From positions 1 to 47,490 of the forward strand of contig JACRJB010000020.1 in NCBI GenBank assembly GCA_016215605.1: DNA of 47,490 bases. The letters run 5' to 3'. Both the position numbers and the translations under genes were made by a program. How positions within the stretch are numbered: position 1 is the first letter of the stretch; every line of letters starts with the position of its first letter. The notes below the pieces were generated by a model. The model was given only the letters and a program-made list of their open reading frames with translations, made no database searches and was not told the DNA's origin. Shown here in pieces: positions 1 to 7,906 of this stretch. Origin of the DNA: Rhodopseudomonas palustris. Lineage in GTDB: Bacteria > Pseudomonadota > Alphaproteobacteria > Rhizobiales > Xanthobacteraceae.

Positions 1-51
1 GCCCGGCATGGCCACTTCCGGCAGGTCTCCGAACAGATCATCAGCGCCCAT
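1..51 (-). CDS. N-terminus of an unidentified protein, cut by the window edge
   Basis: Only the first 17 codons are visible, reading MGADDLFGDLPEVAMPG. A good ribosome binding site (GAGAGG, about five bases upstream of the ATG on the minus strand) supports a real start. It is the next minus-strand gene after the aspartate dehydrogenase, 118 bp downstream of it, and may belong to the same transcript or have its own promoter. I do not recognise the family from so short a stretch, and no function is proposed. Confidence 0.45.
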   Translation of the reverse strand, partial: MGADDLFGDLPEVAMPG

Positions 52-169
52 GCGTGCCTCTCGCCAAGAATCACCATCCGACAAGCGTCACTGCAAATCG
101 CGGCGAAAAACAGAAGATTCACAGGCTCTCAGGATGAGGACGTGGTGCGTCTCAGAAGGGCCGGTGCGA

Positions 170-988
170 CTACGTCCCGACCCGCAGCGCGGCGGACTGC
201 TTGCGCAGCAGTGCGATCACCGAGAGCGGGGTGATCAGGCCGGTGCGGGGGTTGTCGGAGGGGATGTTTTCGATGGTCATCGAAAACCGGGCCGAATCCG
301 CATCGACCTCGATACGATGGGTGTTGCGGGTGACGCTTGGGTCGGCCCAGATTTCCACCATGGTGCGGTCCGCGCCGATGCCGGCGAGCGACAGCGCGAC
401 CGCGACGTTGAGATTGGCCGGGAAGCCCTTGCCGGCCTCGCGGGCGGTGCCGTCGAACAGCTTCAGCGGCTCGCTCAGCCCCTCGATGTCGATGTCGTTG
501 TCGACGATGAACGGCGCGCCGCGCAGGCCATCGACCGGTTTGCGGGTGATCATCCGCACCGAATGAATCGTGCCGACCGCGGCGGCGGTCACGGCGTCGA
601 GGCCGATCAACGCGCCGGTCGGCACGATGATCTGGCCGCCATTCTGTTTGGCGATGTCGATCAGGTCCTCGTGCTGTAGCAGCGCCGCGGCACTGAGCAC
701 GATCGCGGACTTGCCGCTTCTGACGAACGGCTCGACGATCGCGCGGAGCAACTTGGCCGGCGCGGCCTCGATCACCACGTCGGCGTGGTCGTGGAGCTGA
801 TCGAGCGGCACGACCTGCGGCGGCGTCGCGAAGGTCGCGAGGAAATCGCGATGCTTCTCGGGACTGCCGCTGGCGACGGCCGTCAGCGTCAGGCCACCCA
901 GGCCGCGATCGAGTTCACGTGCGATCGCGGCGCCGATCGCGCCGAGCCCGGCGATGGCGACGCGTTGCGGGGCTCGGCTGCTGTTCAT
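170..988 (-). CDS. Aspartate dehydrogenase (NadX-type)
   Basis: A 272-residue cytoplasmic NAD(P)-dependent dehydrogenase that should convert L-aspartate to iminoaspartate, which can go on to oxaloacetate and ammonia. An N-terminal Rossmann motif GLGAIG lies at about residues 15-20, and the C-terminal NPRTG...TPLSVIALLR segment is typical of the family. I place the start at the internal ATG (MNSSRAP) because GGAAGG lies just upstream; a longer form adds 17 residues without such a site. The gene starts 17 bp after the RidA-like gene, so both are probably on the livHMGF transcript. No nadA or nadC lies nearby, which argues for amino acid catabolism rather than NAD synthesis. Family call is confident; the physiological substrate is inferred. 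Confidence 0.8.
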   Translation of the reverse strand: MNSSRAPQRVAIAGLGAIGAAIARELDRGLGGLTLTAVASGSPEKHRDFLATFATPPQVVPLDQLHDHADVVIEAAPAKLLRAIVEPFVRSGKSAIVLSAAALLQHEDLIDIAKQNGGQIIVPTGALIGLDAVTAAAVGTIHSVRMITRKPVDGLRGAPFIVDNDIDIEGLSEPLKLFDGTAREAGKGFPANLNVAVALSLAGIGADRTMVEIWADPSVTRNTHRIEVDADSARFSMTIENIPSDNPRTGLITPLSVIALLRKQSAALRVGT

Positions 989-1005
989 CGGTTCGTCCTT
1001 CCGGC

Positions 1006-1755
1006 TCAGACCACGCGCTCGCGATGCACGCAGCGGCAATCCATCTCGTAGTCGAGGCCTTCGACCGGCGGGCGGTTGAAGTGCCAGGTCAGGCCGTGGC
1101 GGAACACGCCGCGTTGGCCGAGTTCGCTCTCCAGGAACGGATGGACGTCGTGCACGGTGTAGAGCTGCGCGCCGGTGATGTCGGCCCAGCCGCCGCCGAA
1201 CGCGCTCATCCGCCGCTCCATTTCGCCGAGCACGAACTGCGCCTTCTGCTGCAGGCCGGCGGCGCTGGTGTCGCCGAGCGCGACGGTGTGGTCGCGATAA
1301 TTGCCCTTGCCCTCGGGCGCTTCGCCGCTGCCGGCGATCACGAAGGAGGCCGGCGCGTTGTCGGCCGGCACCGTGTAGGAGAACGCGTAGAAGCTCGGCT
1401 CCGCCGGCGGATCGATCTGCGGGCAGACGTTGCTGCGGGCGATCGGGTTGATGCCGTCCTTCATGATGCCCCAGTCGACCAGCGTCTGGATGTAGATCTC
1501 GTTGAACGCCTTGAAGCCGTCCTCGGTGAACGGCGCGGGCGAGCGCAGCTCGCAGGCGCCGAACGCGGTCAGCGGCCGGCCGGCGGCCTTGATGATCTCG
1601 GCGATCCTGGCGAAGCCTTGCTTCAGCGGCACCGGATTCGCGAAGCGCAAGCGCTCGATCGCGAAGCCCGGCAGCGCGGCGATGCCGCAGGAATATTGGA
1701 AGACGCCCGGCATGTAGCGATAGCCGCTGTTCGGGGCTTCGACGGTCTCGATCAT
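1006..1755 (-). CDS. RidA-like (YjgF/Rid superfamily) protein, probable imine/enamine deaminase
   Basis: A 249-residue protein. The last ~110 residues resemble RidA and 2-aminomuconate deaminase proteins: a VIAGSG strand, a central helix, the segment GGGWADITGAQLYTVHDV, and a late Arg in NRPPVEGLDYEMD. The first ~140 residues are an extra conserved-looking region (SNVCPQIDPPAEP) that ordinary ~130-residue RidA proteins lack; it could be a second, degenerate Rid domain. The ATG start (MIETVEAP) is supported by AGAGGA upstream. It lies 37 bp after livF and 17 bp before the aspartate dehydrogenase. Since that enzyme releases an imine, a Rid deaminase beside it fits. The family call is moderate and the substrate is inferred. 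Confidence 0.6.
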   Translation of the reverse strand: MIETVEAPNSGYRYMPGVFQYSCGIAALPGFAIERLRFANPVPLKQGFARIAEIIKAAGRPLTAFGACELRSPAPFTEDGFKAFNEIYIQTLVDWGIMKDGINPIARSNVCPQIDPPAEPSFYAFSYTVPADNAPASFVIAGSGEAPEGKGNYRDHTVALGDTSAAGLQQKAQFVLGEMERRMSAFGGGWADITGAQLYTVHDVHPFLESELGQRGVFRHGLTWHFNRPPVEGLDYEMDCRCVHRERVV

Positions 1756-1792
1756 GATTCCTCTTTCGATCAGCAAGTGAAACTTCGGATTG

Positions 1793-2516
<724 letters not shown>

Positions 2517-2524
<8 letters not shown>

Positions 2525-3266
2525 GGCGGGCGGTCCGTTGCGCGTATTGCTGGCCCAGATAGGCCTCGACCACGGCCGGATTGCTGATCACCTCGCGCGG
2601 CGGGCCGTCGGCGATCGGGTGGCCGTTGTGCAGCACGACGATGCGGGTGCAGACGTTCAGCACCACCTTCATCAGATGCTCGATCATCACGATGGTGATG
2701 CCGTCGGCGGCGAGCTGGTGGATCAGCTTGGTGGCGCGCTCGACCTCGGCGCTGTTGAGGCCGGCATTGACCTCGTCGAGAAACAGCAGCTTCGGCTTCA
2801 TCGCCAGCGCCTTGGCGAGTTCGAGCCGCTTGCGCATCGCCAGCGTCAGCGTCGCGGCGGACTGTTCGGCCTGCGCCTCCAGGCCGACGAAAGCCAGGTG
2901 CTCGCGCGCCGCTTCGCGGGCCGATTTCAGGCTGGCGCCGGGCTGCGAGAACAGCGCCGCGGCCGCGACGTTGTCGAGCGCGGAGAATTCGGCGAACGGC
3001 TGCACGATCTGGAAGGTGCGCGACAGGCCGAGACGGGCGGCCTGATAGGTCTTGATCCGGGTGATGTCTTTTCCGTCGAACACGACGCTGCCGGTGTTCG
3101 CCGGGGTGACGCCGCAGATGGTGTTGACCAGCGTGGTCTTGCCGGCGCCGTTCGGCCCGATCAGGCCGAGCACTTCGCCGCGGGCGACCGACAAATTGAC
3201 GTCGCGCAGCGCCTGCAGGCCGGAGAAGCGGCGTGAGACGCCGGTGAGGCGGAGCAGCTCAGACAT
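2517..3266 (-). CDS. livG: Branched-chain amino acid-type ABC transporter ATP-binding protein LivG
   Basis: A 249-residue ATPase with Walker A GPNGAGKTT at about residues 37-45, a Walker B ending LLFLDEVNAGL, and the extended C-terminus (AYLGQQYAQR) typical of LivG. The signature segment reads LTLAMRKRLE instead of the canonical LSxGQ, as is common in LivG-type ATPases. It overlaps livM at its start and livF at its end, each by 8 bp. It pairs with LivF to form the ATPase dimer of the importer. Family assignment is firm; substrate is unknown. Confidence 0.9.
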
Positions 3267-4194
3267 GCTTGGTCCTCCGCCACAGACGGTCGGCGCGCAG
3301 CGAGGTCAGGCCGTGCGGCAGGAACAGCAGCAGCAGCACGATCAGCACGCCGAGCACGCCGGTGTGGATGTGGGTGTAGTTGCGCCACACCACTTCCTCG
3401 AGCCCGAGATACAGGAAGGCGCCGCACGCCACCCCGAGCGGCGAGCCGAGCCCGCCCATCAGTGCCATCACGATCGGCTTCACCGAATACAGAATGTCGA
3501 ACACGTCCGACGGATCGATGTAGTGCACCCAGGCCGCGTAGATGCCGCCGGCCACCGCGACGAAGCAGGCCGACAGACCGAACGCAGCGGCCTTGGCCAG
3601 CGTGGTGTTGAGGCCGACCATGCTGGACGCGGTTTCGTTCTGGCGGATGCAGTTCAGCGCGAAGCCGAGCTTGGAGTTCGCGACCGCGATCACCATCAGG
3701 GCGGTCAGCAGCATCACGCCCCACATCGTGTAGAAGTAGAACGTCGCCTCGGCCATCACGCCGGCGCCGGAGACGAGCGGAATGTTTAGCCCCATGCCGC
3801 CGCCGGTCAGGTCGGTGGCGTTGTTGACCAGTTCGCGCAGCACCTCGGCGAGCGACAGGCTGGCGATCGCGAAGTAATGCCCGCGCAGCCGCAGCAGGAT
3901 GGCGCCGAGCAGGCCGGCGGCGAGCAGCGCCAGAACGCCGGAGACGATCAGCGCCAGGCTCATCGGCACGCCCTTGCCCATCAGCACGCCGGTGCAATAG
4001 GCGCCGAAGCCGAAGAACGCCGCCGTGGCGAACGACGGATAGCCGGCGAAGCCACCGACGATGTTCCACGACAGCGCCAGCACCGCGTACATGCAGGCCA
4101 TGGTGCCGAGCCGCAGCGCATAGGCGCCGCCGAACAGCGGCAGCGCCGCCACGCAGGCAATCAGGATCAGCAGAGCGACGTGGCTGCGGGTCAT
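3259..4194 (-). CDS. livM: Branched-chain amino acid-type ABC transporter permease LivM
   Basis: A 311-residue inner-membrane permease with many hydrophobic segments and the conserved motifs SWNIVGGFAGYPSFATAAFFGFGAY near the N-terminus and GGLGSPLGV before the last helices. I choose the ATG giving MTRSHVALL because it overlaps the livH stop in the ATGA arrangement; a much longer open frame upstream only shadows livH. Together with LivH it forms the channel. It ends with an 8-bp overlap into livG. Confidence 0.88.
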   Translation of the reverse strand: MTRSHVALLILIACVAALPLFGGAYALRLGTMACMYAVLALSWNIVGGFAGYPSFATAAFFGFGAYCTGVLMGKGVPMSLALIVSGVLALLAAGLLGAILLRLRGHYFAIASLSLAEVLRELVNNATDLTGGGMGLNIPLVSGAGVMAEATFYFYTMWGVMLLTALMVIAVANSKLGFALNCIRQNETASSMVGLNTTLAKAAAFGLSACFVAVAGGIYAAWVHYIDPSDVFDILYSVKPIVMALMGGLGSPLGVACGAFLYLGLEEVVWRNYTHIHTGVLGVLIVLLLLFLPHGLTSLRADRLWRRTKHV

Positions 4195-5057
4195 TCGAAG
4201 CCCTTTCGGCCGAGCAGGCCCTGCGGGCGCAGGATGAGGAACACGATCAGCAGCAGGAACGACAGCGTGGTGGCGTGCGCCGGGCCGAGATAGGTGGCGC
4301 CGACGCTTTCGACCAGCGCCAGCAGCAGCCCGCCCGCCAGCGCGCCCGAGACGCTGCCGAGGCCGCCGAGCACGCAGACCACGAAGGCCTTGCCGAGGAA
4401 GGTGGAGGAGGTCAGCGGCGAGATCGGGAAGATCAGCGCCATCAGCACACCGGCGCAGCCGGCGAGCGCGGCGCCGAGGCCGAACGCCACCGCGTAGATC
4501 GACGGCACGTGGACGCCCATCAGCACCGCGGCGTCGCGATCGAGCCGCACCGCCACGATGGCGCGGCCGACCTTGGAGCGGCGCAGCAGCAGATAGAGGA
4601 GACCGGTCAGCGCCAGCGCGGTCGCTGTCGCGATCAGCCGGTCGACCGGCACCACCACGCCGCCGAACGCCAGCGAGCCGAGCGGCGGGCTCAGGATCAG
4701 CTTGCGATAATCGGCGGTGAAAAAATAGATCATCGCGTTGTTCAGGATCAGGTCGAGCCCGAAGGTCAGCGTCAGCGTCACCAGTACCGGCGCGGTGATC
4801 ACCCGGTTGAGGATCAGCCGCTGGATGACGTAGCCGAACGCGAAGAACAGCGGCGCCGCGACGAAGATCGCGTACCACGGCGACAGATGCAGCGACTGGT
4901 ACAGCATGAACGCCAGATAGCCGCCGAGCACGATGAACGAGCCGTGGATCAGGTTGATGACGTTGAGCACGCCCCACACCAGCGAAAACCCGATCGCGAT
5001 GCAGGCATAGAGACTGCCCAGCACCAGCGCGTTGATCAGGATCTGGATGGCTTGCAT
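4191..5057 (-). CDS. livH: Branched-chain amino acid-type ABC transporter permease LivH
   Basis: A 288-residue permease of the LivH type: an N-terminal helix (NALVLGSLYACIAIGFSL) followed by GVLNVINLIHGSF, the family hallmark, and GGLGSVSGALAG late in the protein. It is the first gene of the tightly overlapping livHMGF block, and its stop overlaps the livM start by 4 bp. The binding-protein gene lies 286 bp upstream, with an intergenic hairpin repeat in between, so livK and livH probably share a transcript but not equal mRNA levels. Confidence 0.88.
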   Translation of the reverse strand: MQAIQILINALVLGSLYACIAIGFSLVWGVLNVINLIHGSFIVLGGYLAFMLYQSLHLSPWYAIFVAAPLFFAFGYVIQRLILNRVITAPVLVTLTLTFGLDLILNNAMIYFFTADYRKLILSPPLGSLAFGGVVVPVDRLIATATALALTGLLYLLLRRSKVGRAIVAVRLDRDAAVLMGVHVPSIYAVAFGLGAALAGCAGVLMALIFPISPLTSSTFLGKAFVVCVLGGLGSVSGALAGGLLLALVESVGATYLGPAHATTLSFLLLIVFLILRPQGLLGRKGFE

Positions 5058-5146
5058 GGGGGCGGGTTCACTTGGTTGGGGGAGGATAGGAGCGTCGACA
5101 GCGTAGCGACGGAGTAGATGCGGGATTGTCTACGAGGCCTTTACCC

Positions 5147-5262
5147 CGTCATTGCGAGCCACCGGGTCGGTGCGGAGCGCCGCCCGATGACAGGCTCCGC
5201 GAAGCAATCCAGCGCAGTGCACGGAGTTGGATTGCTTCGTCGCTTCGCTCCTCGCAATGACG
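5147..5262. repeat. Palindromic intergenic repeat, CGTCATTGCGAG family, long form
   Basis: A 116-bp imperfect palindrome bounded by CGTCATTGCGAG and CTCGCAATGACG, containing GAAGCAATCCAGC and TTGGATTGCTTCG arms. It matches the 80-bp copy at 7795-7874 but carries about 36 extra bases inside its left arm, which themselves begin GAGCC and end GGCTC. It sits directly after livK and before livH, where a stable RNA hairpin could protect the livK message, as REP elements do behind malE. Confidence 0.85.
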
Positions 5263-5343
5263 GAAAGTGGAGCGGACGAAGCGGGGCTGCGTGACATCGC
5301 GTGCGGTATGGGGACGCCCGCAATGTCACGCCACCGGCGACGC

Positions 5344-6564
5344 TTACTCGACGCCGATCTTGAGATCGCCCTGCTTGATCGCCTGCGGGAACAGCACGAC
5401 CGGCTTGCCGCCCTGGATCTGGAAGACCGGCGGGTCGAGCGAGTTGATCTGGCCGTTGGCGCCGAACTTCACCGGGCCGAAGAAGGTGACGACGTCCATC
5501 TTGGCGAGTTCGTCGCGGACCTTGTCGCGGTCGAGCGAGCCGGCCTTTTCGATGGCGATCTGGAACAGCGCGCCGCACAACGCCGCCGAGGCGTGCGCGT
5601 AGTCCGGCTCGCCGTTGTACTTGTCCTTGAACAGCTTCACGAAATTGGCGGTCGAGCCGAAGATGTCCTTGCCTTCATATTGCGAGGCGGGGTGCCACCA
5701 GGCGGCGCTGGAGACGTTCTCGGCGCCCTTGCCGAGCGCGTCGATGAACTCCTGATAGGCCGGGCCGGCGATCATCGACACCACCGGCGCCTTGATCTGC
5801 TGGTCGGCCATCTGCTTGCGCACCAGGAGCAGGTCGTTGGTGTAGCCGGTGACGAAGATCCACTGCGGCGCCAGCGCTTTGATCGACGACAGCGTCGCCG
5901 AATGGTCGAGCGTGCCGATCGCGTATTTCTCGAAATACGCCACCTCGAAACCGGCCGCCTTGGCGGATTTCTCCATTTCCTGCGCGATTGCCAGCGGGAA
6001 CAGGTCGTTGCGGGCCAGGATGGCGATCTTCTTCACCTCGGGCGCCTTGGCCTTGACCATCTCGGTCAGCGGCGTCGTCAGGGTGTCGTTGGGCGTGAAG
6101 GTGCCGAACAGATATTTGTAGTTCTGGTCGTAGACCTGGACCGACGAGGCGGTCGCGGCCAGCGTCGGCACTTTGTATTTCTCGGACACGGTGCTGGCGG
6201 CCTTGGCGGCGCCGGAGCCGAACGGTCCGAACAGGAAGTTGACGTTGTTCTGGGTGATCAGCTGCTCGGTCGCCTGAACGGCGCGCGGCGTGTTCGACTG
6301 ATAGTCGGTGTAGACGATCTCGACCTTGTATTTCTTGCCGCCGACCGAGATGCCGCCGGCCTTGTTGGCCTGCTCGGCCCACAGGTTGTAGCCCTGCTGC
6401 TGCTTGATCGCTTCGGGCGCCAGCGGCCCGGTGATCGGCAGCGGCGCGCCGATCTTGATCACGTCGTCGGCCGACGCTGCGGCGATGTGAGTTCCGGACG
6501 CCAGCGCGGCGAGGCCGAGCGGGATCGAGAGGCGGACACAGCGAGCAACCCACGTGTGAAGCAT
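5344..6564 (-). CDS. livK: LIV-type periplasmic substrate-binding protein (LivK/HmgI family)
   Basis: A 406-residue periplasmic binding protein. An N-terminal signal peptide (hydrophobic run IPLGLAALASG, likely cleavage near AAASA-DD) precedes the mature start DVIKIGAPLPITGPLA, the typical peripla_BP_6 opening. The fold continues with GYNLWAEQANKAGGI and TEQLITQNNVNFLFGPFGSG. It should deliver substrate to LivHM. A GGAG lies upstream of the chosen ATG. It diverges from a LysR regulator 156 bp away, its probable controller. The substrate is not evident; the aspartate dehydrogenase in the same cluster suggests an amino acid or amino acid derivative. Confidence 0.88.
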   Translation of the reverse strand: MLHTWVARCVRLSIPLGLAALASGTHIAAASADDVIKIGAPLPITGPLAPEAIKQQQGYNLWAEQANKAGGISVGGKKYKVEIVYTDYQSNTPRAVQATEQLITQNNVNFLFGPFGSGAAKAASTVSEKYKVPTLAATASSVQVYDQNYKYLFGTFTPNDTLTTPLTEMVKAKAPEVKKIAILARNDLFPLAIAQEMEKSAKAAGFEVAYFEKYAIGTLDHSATLSSIKALAPQWIFVTGYTNDLLLVRKQMADQQIKAPVVSMIAGPAYQEFIDALGKGAENVSSAAWWHPASQYEGKDIFGSTANFVKLFKDKYNGEPDYAHASAALCGALFQIAIEKAGSLDRDKVRDELAKMDVVTFFGPVKFGANGQINSLDPPVFQIQGGKPVVLFPQAIKQGDLKIGVE

Positions 6565-6620
6565 GCGGAAGTCTCCAAGGGCGGTGATGGCTGGGCCAAT
6601 TCTGGCAAACCGTCCGTTCG

Positions 6621-6649
6621 AATAAAAGCATTGAATTTCGAGTTGTCAG
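6621..6649 (-). promoter_or_regulatory. Candidate sigma-70 promoter for livK
   Basis: Read on the minus strand, CTGACA (6644-6649) and TTTATT (6621-6626) are separated by exactly 17 bases, a good -35/-10 pair, about 57 bases before the livK start codon. It overlaps the opposing LysR promoter, so the two should compete or be co-regulated. This is a visual match only. Confidence 0.45.
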
Positions 6650-6659
6650 ATCGAATAAT
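6631..6659 (+). promoter_or_regulatory. Candidate sigma-70 promoter for the LysR regulator gene
   Basis: TTGAAT (6631-6636) and AATAAT (6654-6659) are separated by 17 bases and lie about 60 bases upstream of the regulator's ATG. The -10 box is embedded in the palindrome at 6651-6663, which would let the regulator repress its own gene. Visual match only. Confidence 0.45.
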
Positions 6660-6663
6660 TCGA
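6651..6663. promoter_or_regulatory. Candidate LysR-type operator, T-N11-A palindrome
   Basis: TCGAATAATTCGA is a perfect 6+1+6 inverted repeat of T-N11-A form, as expected for LysR-type regulators. Related half-sites TTCGAAT (6617-6623) and GAATTTCGA (6633-6641) lie between it and livK. Position and symmetry support an operator; binding has not been shown. Confidence 0.45.
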
Positions 6664-6720
6664 ACGATAGCCATTTGCTGCCGGAATCTTCGGCACGCGA
6701 AAAGACGAGGAAACAAGGCA

Positions 6721-7623
6721 ATGATCGAGTCCGCGGCGATCCGCTATTTCCGCGAGGTGACAGAAGCGGGTTCGATCAAGCAGGCGGCGACGACGCTGCG
6801 GATTGCGCCGTCGGCGATCAGCCGGCAGATCCAGGCGATCGAGGAGGAGCTGTCGGTCAAGCTGTTCGAGCGCAACGCCCGCGGCATGGTGCTCACCGAC
6901 GCCGGCCGGCTGGTGTATCGCTACGCGGTCGACAATCGCAATTTGCTCGACGGCATCCGCGCGCGGGTGCAGGAATTCGAGACGATGCGCCGCGGCCAGA
7001 TCAAGGTCGCGACCGTCGAGGGCATGCTGTCGAACTTTCTGTCGAACTTCCTGATCGAGCTGTCTGCCGACTATCCGGGCATCTTCGTCTCGACCACCGT
7101 GCTCGGCTCGCGCGCAGTCGCCGAGACCGTCGGGCGCAACGAGGTGGATCTCGGGCTGGTGTTCGGCCGCGCGCCGCGGCGCGATCTGATCGAGCTGGCG
7201 CGGATGCGGCAATCGCTGTGCCTGATCGTCGCGCCGAACCATCCGCTGGCGCAGCGGGAGTCCTGCACCGTCAAGGAGCTGGCCGGGCTGCGCGTGGTGG
7301 CACCCGATCCGTCGTTCGGCATCCGTCAGGAGATCGACCGCGCCTGCGCCACCGCCAAGATCCGGCTGGAGATCAGCAGCGAGACAAATTCGCTGGCGTT
7401 CGCCCAGATGTTGGCGTCGCGCACCGACCTCGCCACGTTCCTGCCGCGCGACACCGCGATGCCGGCGATCACCGCAGGCCGGCTGGTCGCGGTGCCGCTG
7501 CGCGACAAGCGGCTGGAGGCCACGCAAGTGACCCTGGTCCAGCTCGCCTCGCGCAACATCTCGCCGTCGTGCCGGATGGTCGCGGACCTGCTGGTGGCGA
7601 GGATGAAGAGCGCGCGGGAGTAG
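6721..7623 (+). CDS. LysR family transcriptional regulator
   Basis: A 300-residue LysR-type regulator. Residues 1-60 form the winged helix-turn-helix (AAIRYFREVTEAGSIKQAATTL...APSAISRQIQAIEEELSVKLFER), followed by a linker helix and the two-lobed effector-binding domain (GQIKVATVEGM...). The ATG is set by GAGGAAACAAGG upstream; the long in-frame extension before it is antisense to livK. Divergent placement from livK indicates that it controls the LIV-type transporter and the downstream deaminase and dehydrogenase genes, perhaps in response to the transported compound. Specific effector unknown. Confidence 0.88.
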   Translation: MIESAAIRYFREVTEAGSIKQAATTLRIAPSAISRQIQAIEEELSVKLFERNARGMVLTDAGRLVYRYAVDNRNLLDGIRARVQEFETMRRGQIKVATVEGMLSNFLSNFLIELSADYPGIFVSTTVLGSRAVAETVGRNEVDLGLVFGRAPRRDLIELARMRQSLCLIVAPNHPLAQRESCTVKELAGLRVVAPDPSFGIRQEIDRACATAKIRLEISSETNSLAFAQMLASRTDLATFLPRDTAMPAITAGRLVAVPLRDKRLEATQVTLVQLASRNISPSCRMVADLLVARMKSARE

Positions 7624-7636
7624 TAGTTTCAGACTT

Positions 7637-7726
7637 CGTCATGGCCGGGCTCGTGCCGGCCATCCACGTCTTTCTTGCGACGATCGCCCAAGTAAGTGGA
7701 TGGCCGGCACAAGGCCGGCCATGACG
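7637..7726. repeat. Palindromic intergenic repeat, CGTCATGGCC family, 90 bp
   Basis: A 90-bp element with 31-bp inverted arms, starting CGTCATGGCCGG and ending GGCCGGCCATGACG. Each arm also folds on itself (GGCCGG...CCGGCC in both). Exactly the same length as the copies at 16699-16788 and 39273-39362. It lies between the convergent LysR and tauY genes together with the repeat at 7795-7874, so it could also act in transcription termination. Confidence 0.88.
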
Positions 7727-7794
7727 AGTTGTGAGGACAGAGCTAGAACGTCGACGCTCGCGCGGTTGTTTTGGAGGGAAGGCGCCCGCCCCAT

Positions 7795-7874
7795 CGTCAT
7801 TGCGAGCGTAGCGAAGCAATCCAGCGTCGTGCAGGGAGCTGGATTGCTTCGTCGCTTCGCTCCTCGCAATGACG
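7795..7874. repeat. Palindromic intergenic repeat, CGTCATTGCGAG family, short form
   Basis: An 80-bp palindrome, CGTCATTGCGAGCG...CGCTCCTCGCAATGACG, with inner arms GCAATCCAGC and GCTGGATTGC. It is the compact form of the element at 5147-5262. It lies 32 bp after the tauY stop codon (minus strand), in the 283-bp gap between convergent genes. That gap holds the two repeats and no gene that I can see. Confidence 0.88.
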
Positions 7875-7906
7875 GGGAGAGGCAATGCGTTACTAATAAG
7901 GTGCCC

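Noticed and set aside
170-988. NAD biosynthesis role for the aspartate dehydrogenase
   Set aside because: No nadA or nadC is adjacent, and the gene is embedded in a LIV transport operon.
3259-4977. Apparent 572-residue LivM with a long N-terminal extension
   Set aside because: The extension lies in another frame of livH. The permease starts normally at 4194 with an ATGA overlap.
5227-6720. Long in-frame upstream extension of the LysR gene
   Set aside because: The extension is antisense to livK; the LysR helix-turn-helix begins at the ATG at 6721, which has its own Shine-Dalgarno.
7624-7906. Insertion sequence between LysR and tauY
   Set aside because: The gap contains only two palindromic repeats and no transposase or flanking target duplication.
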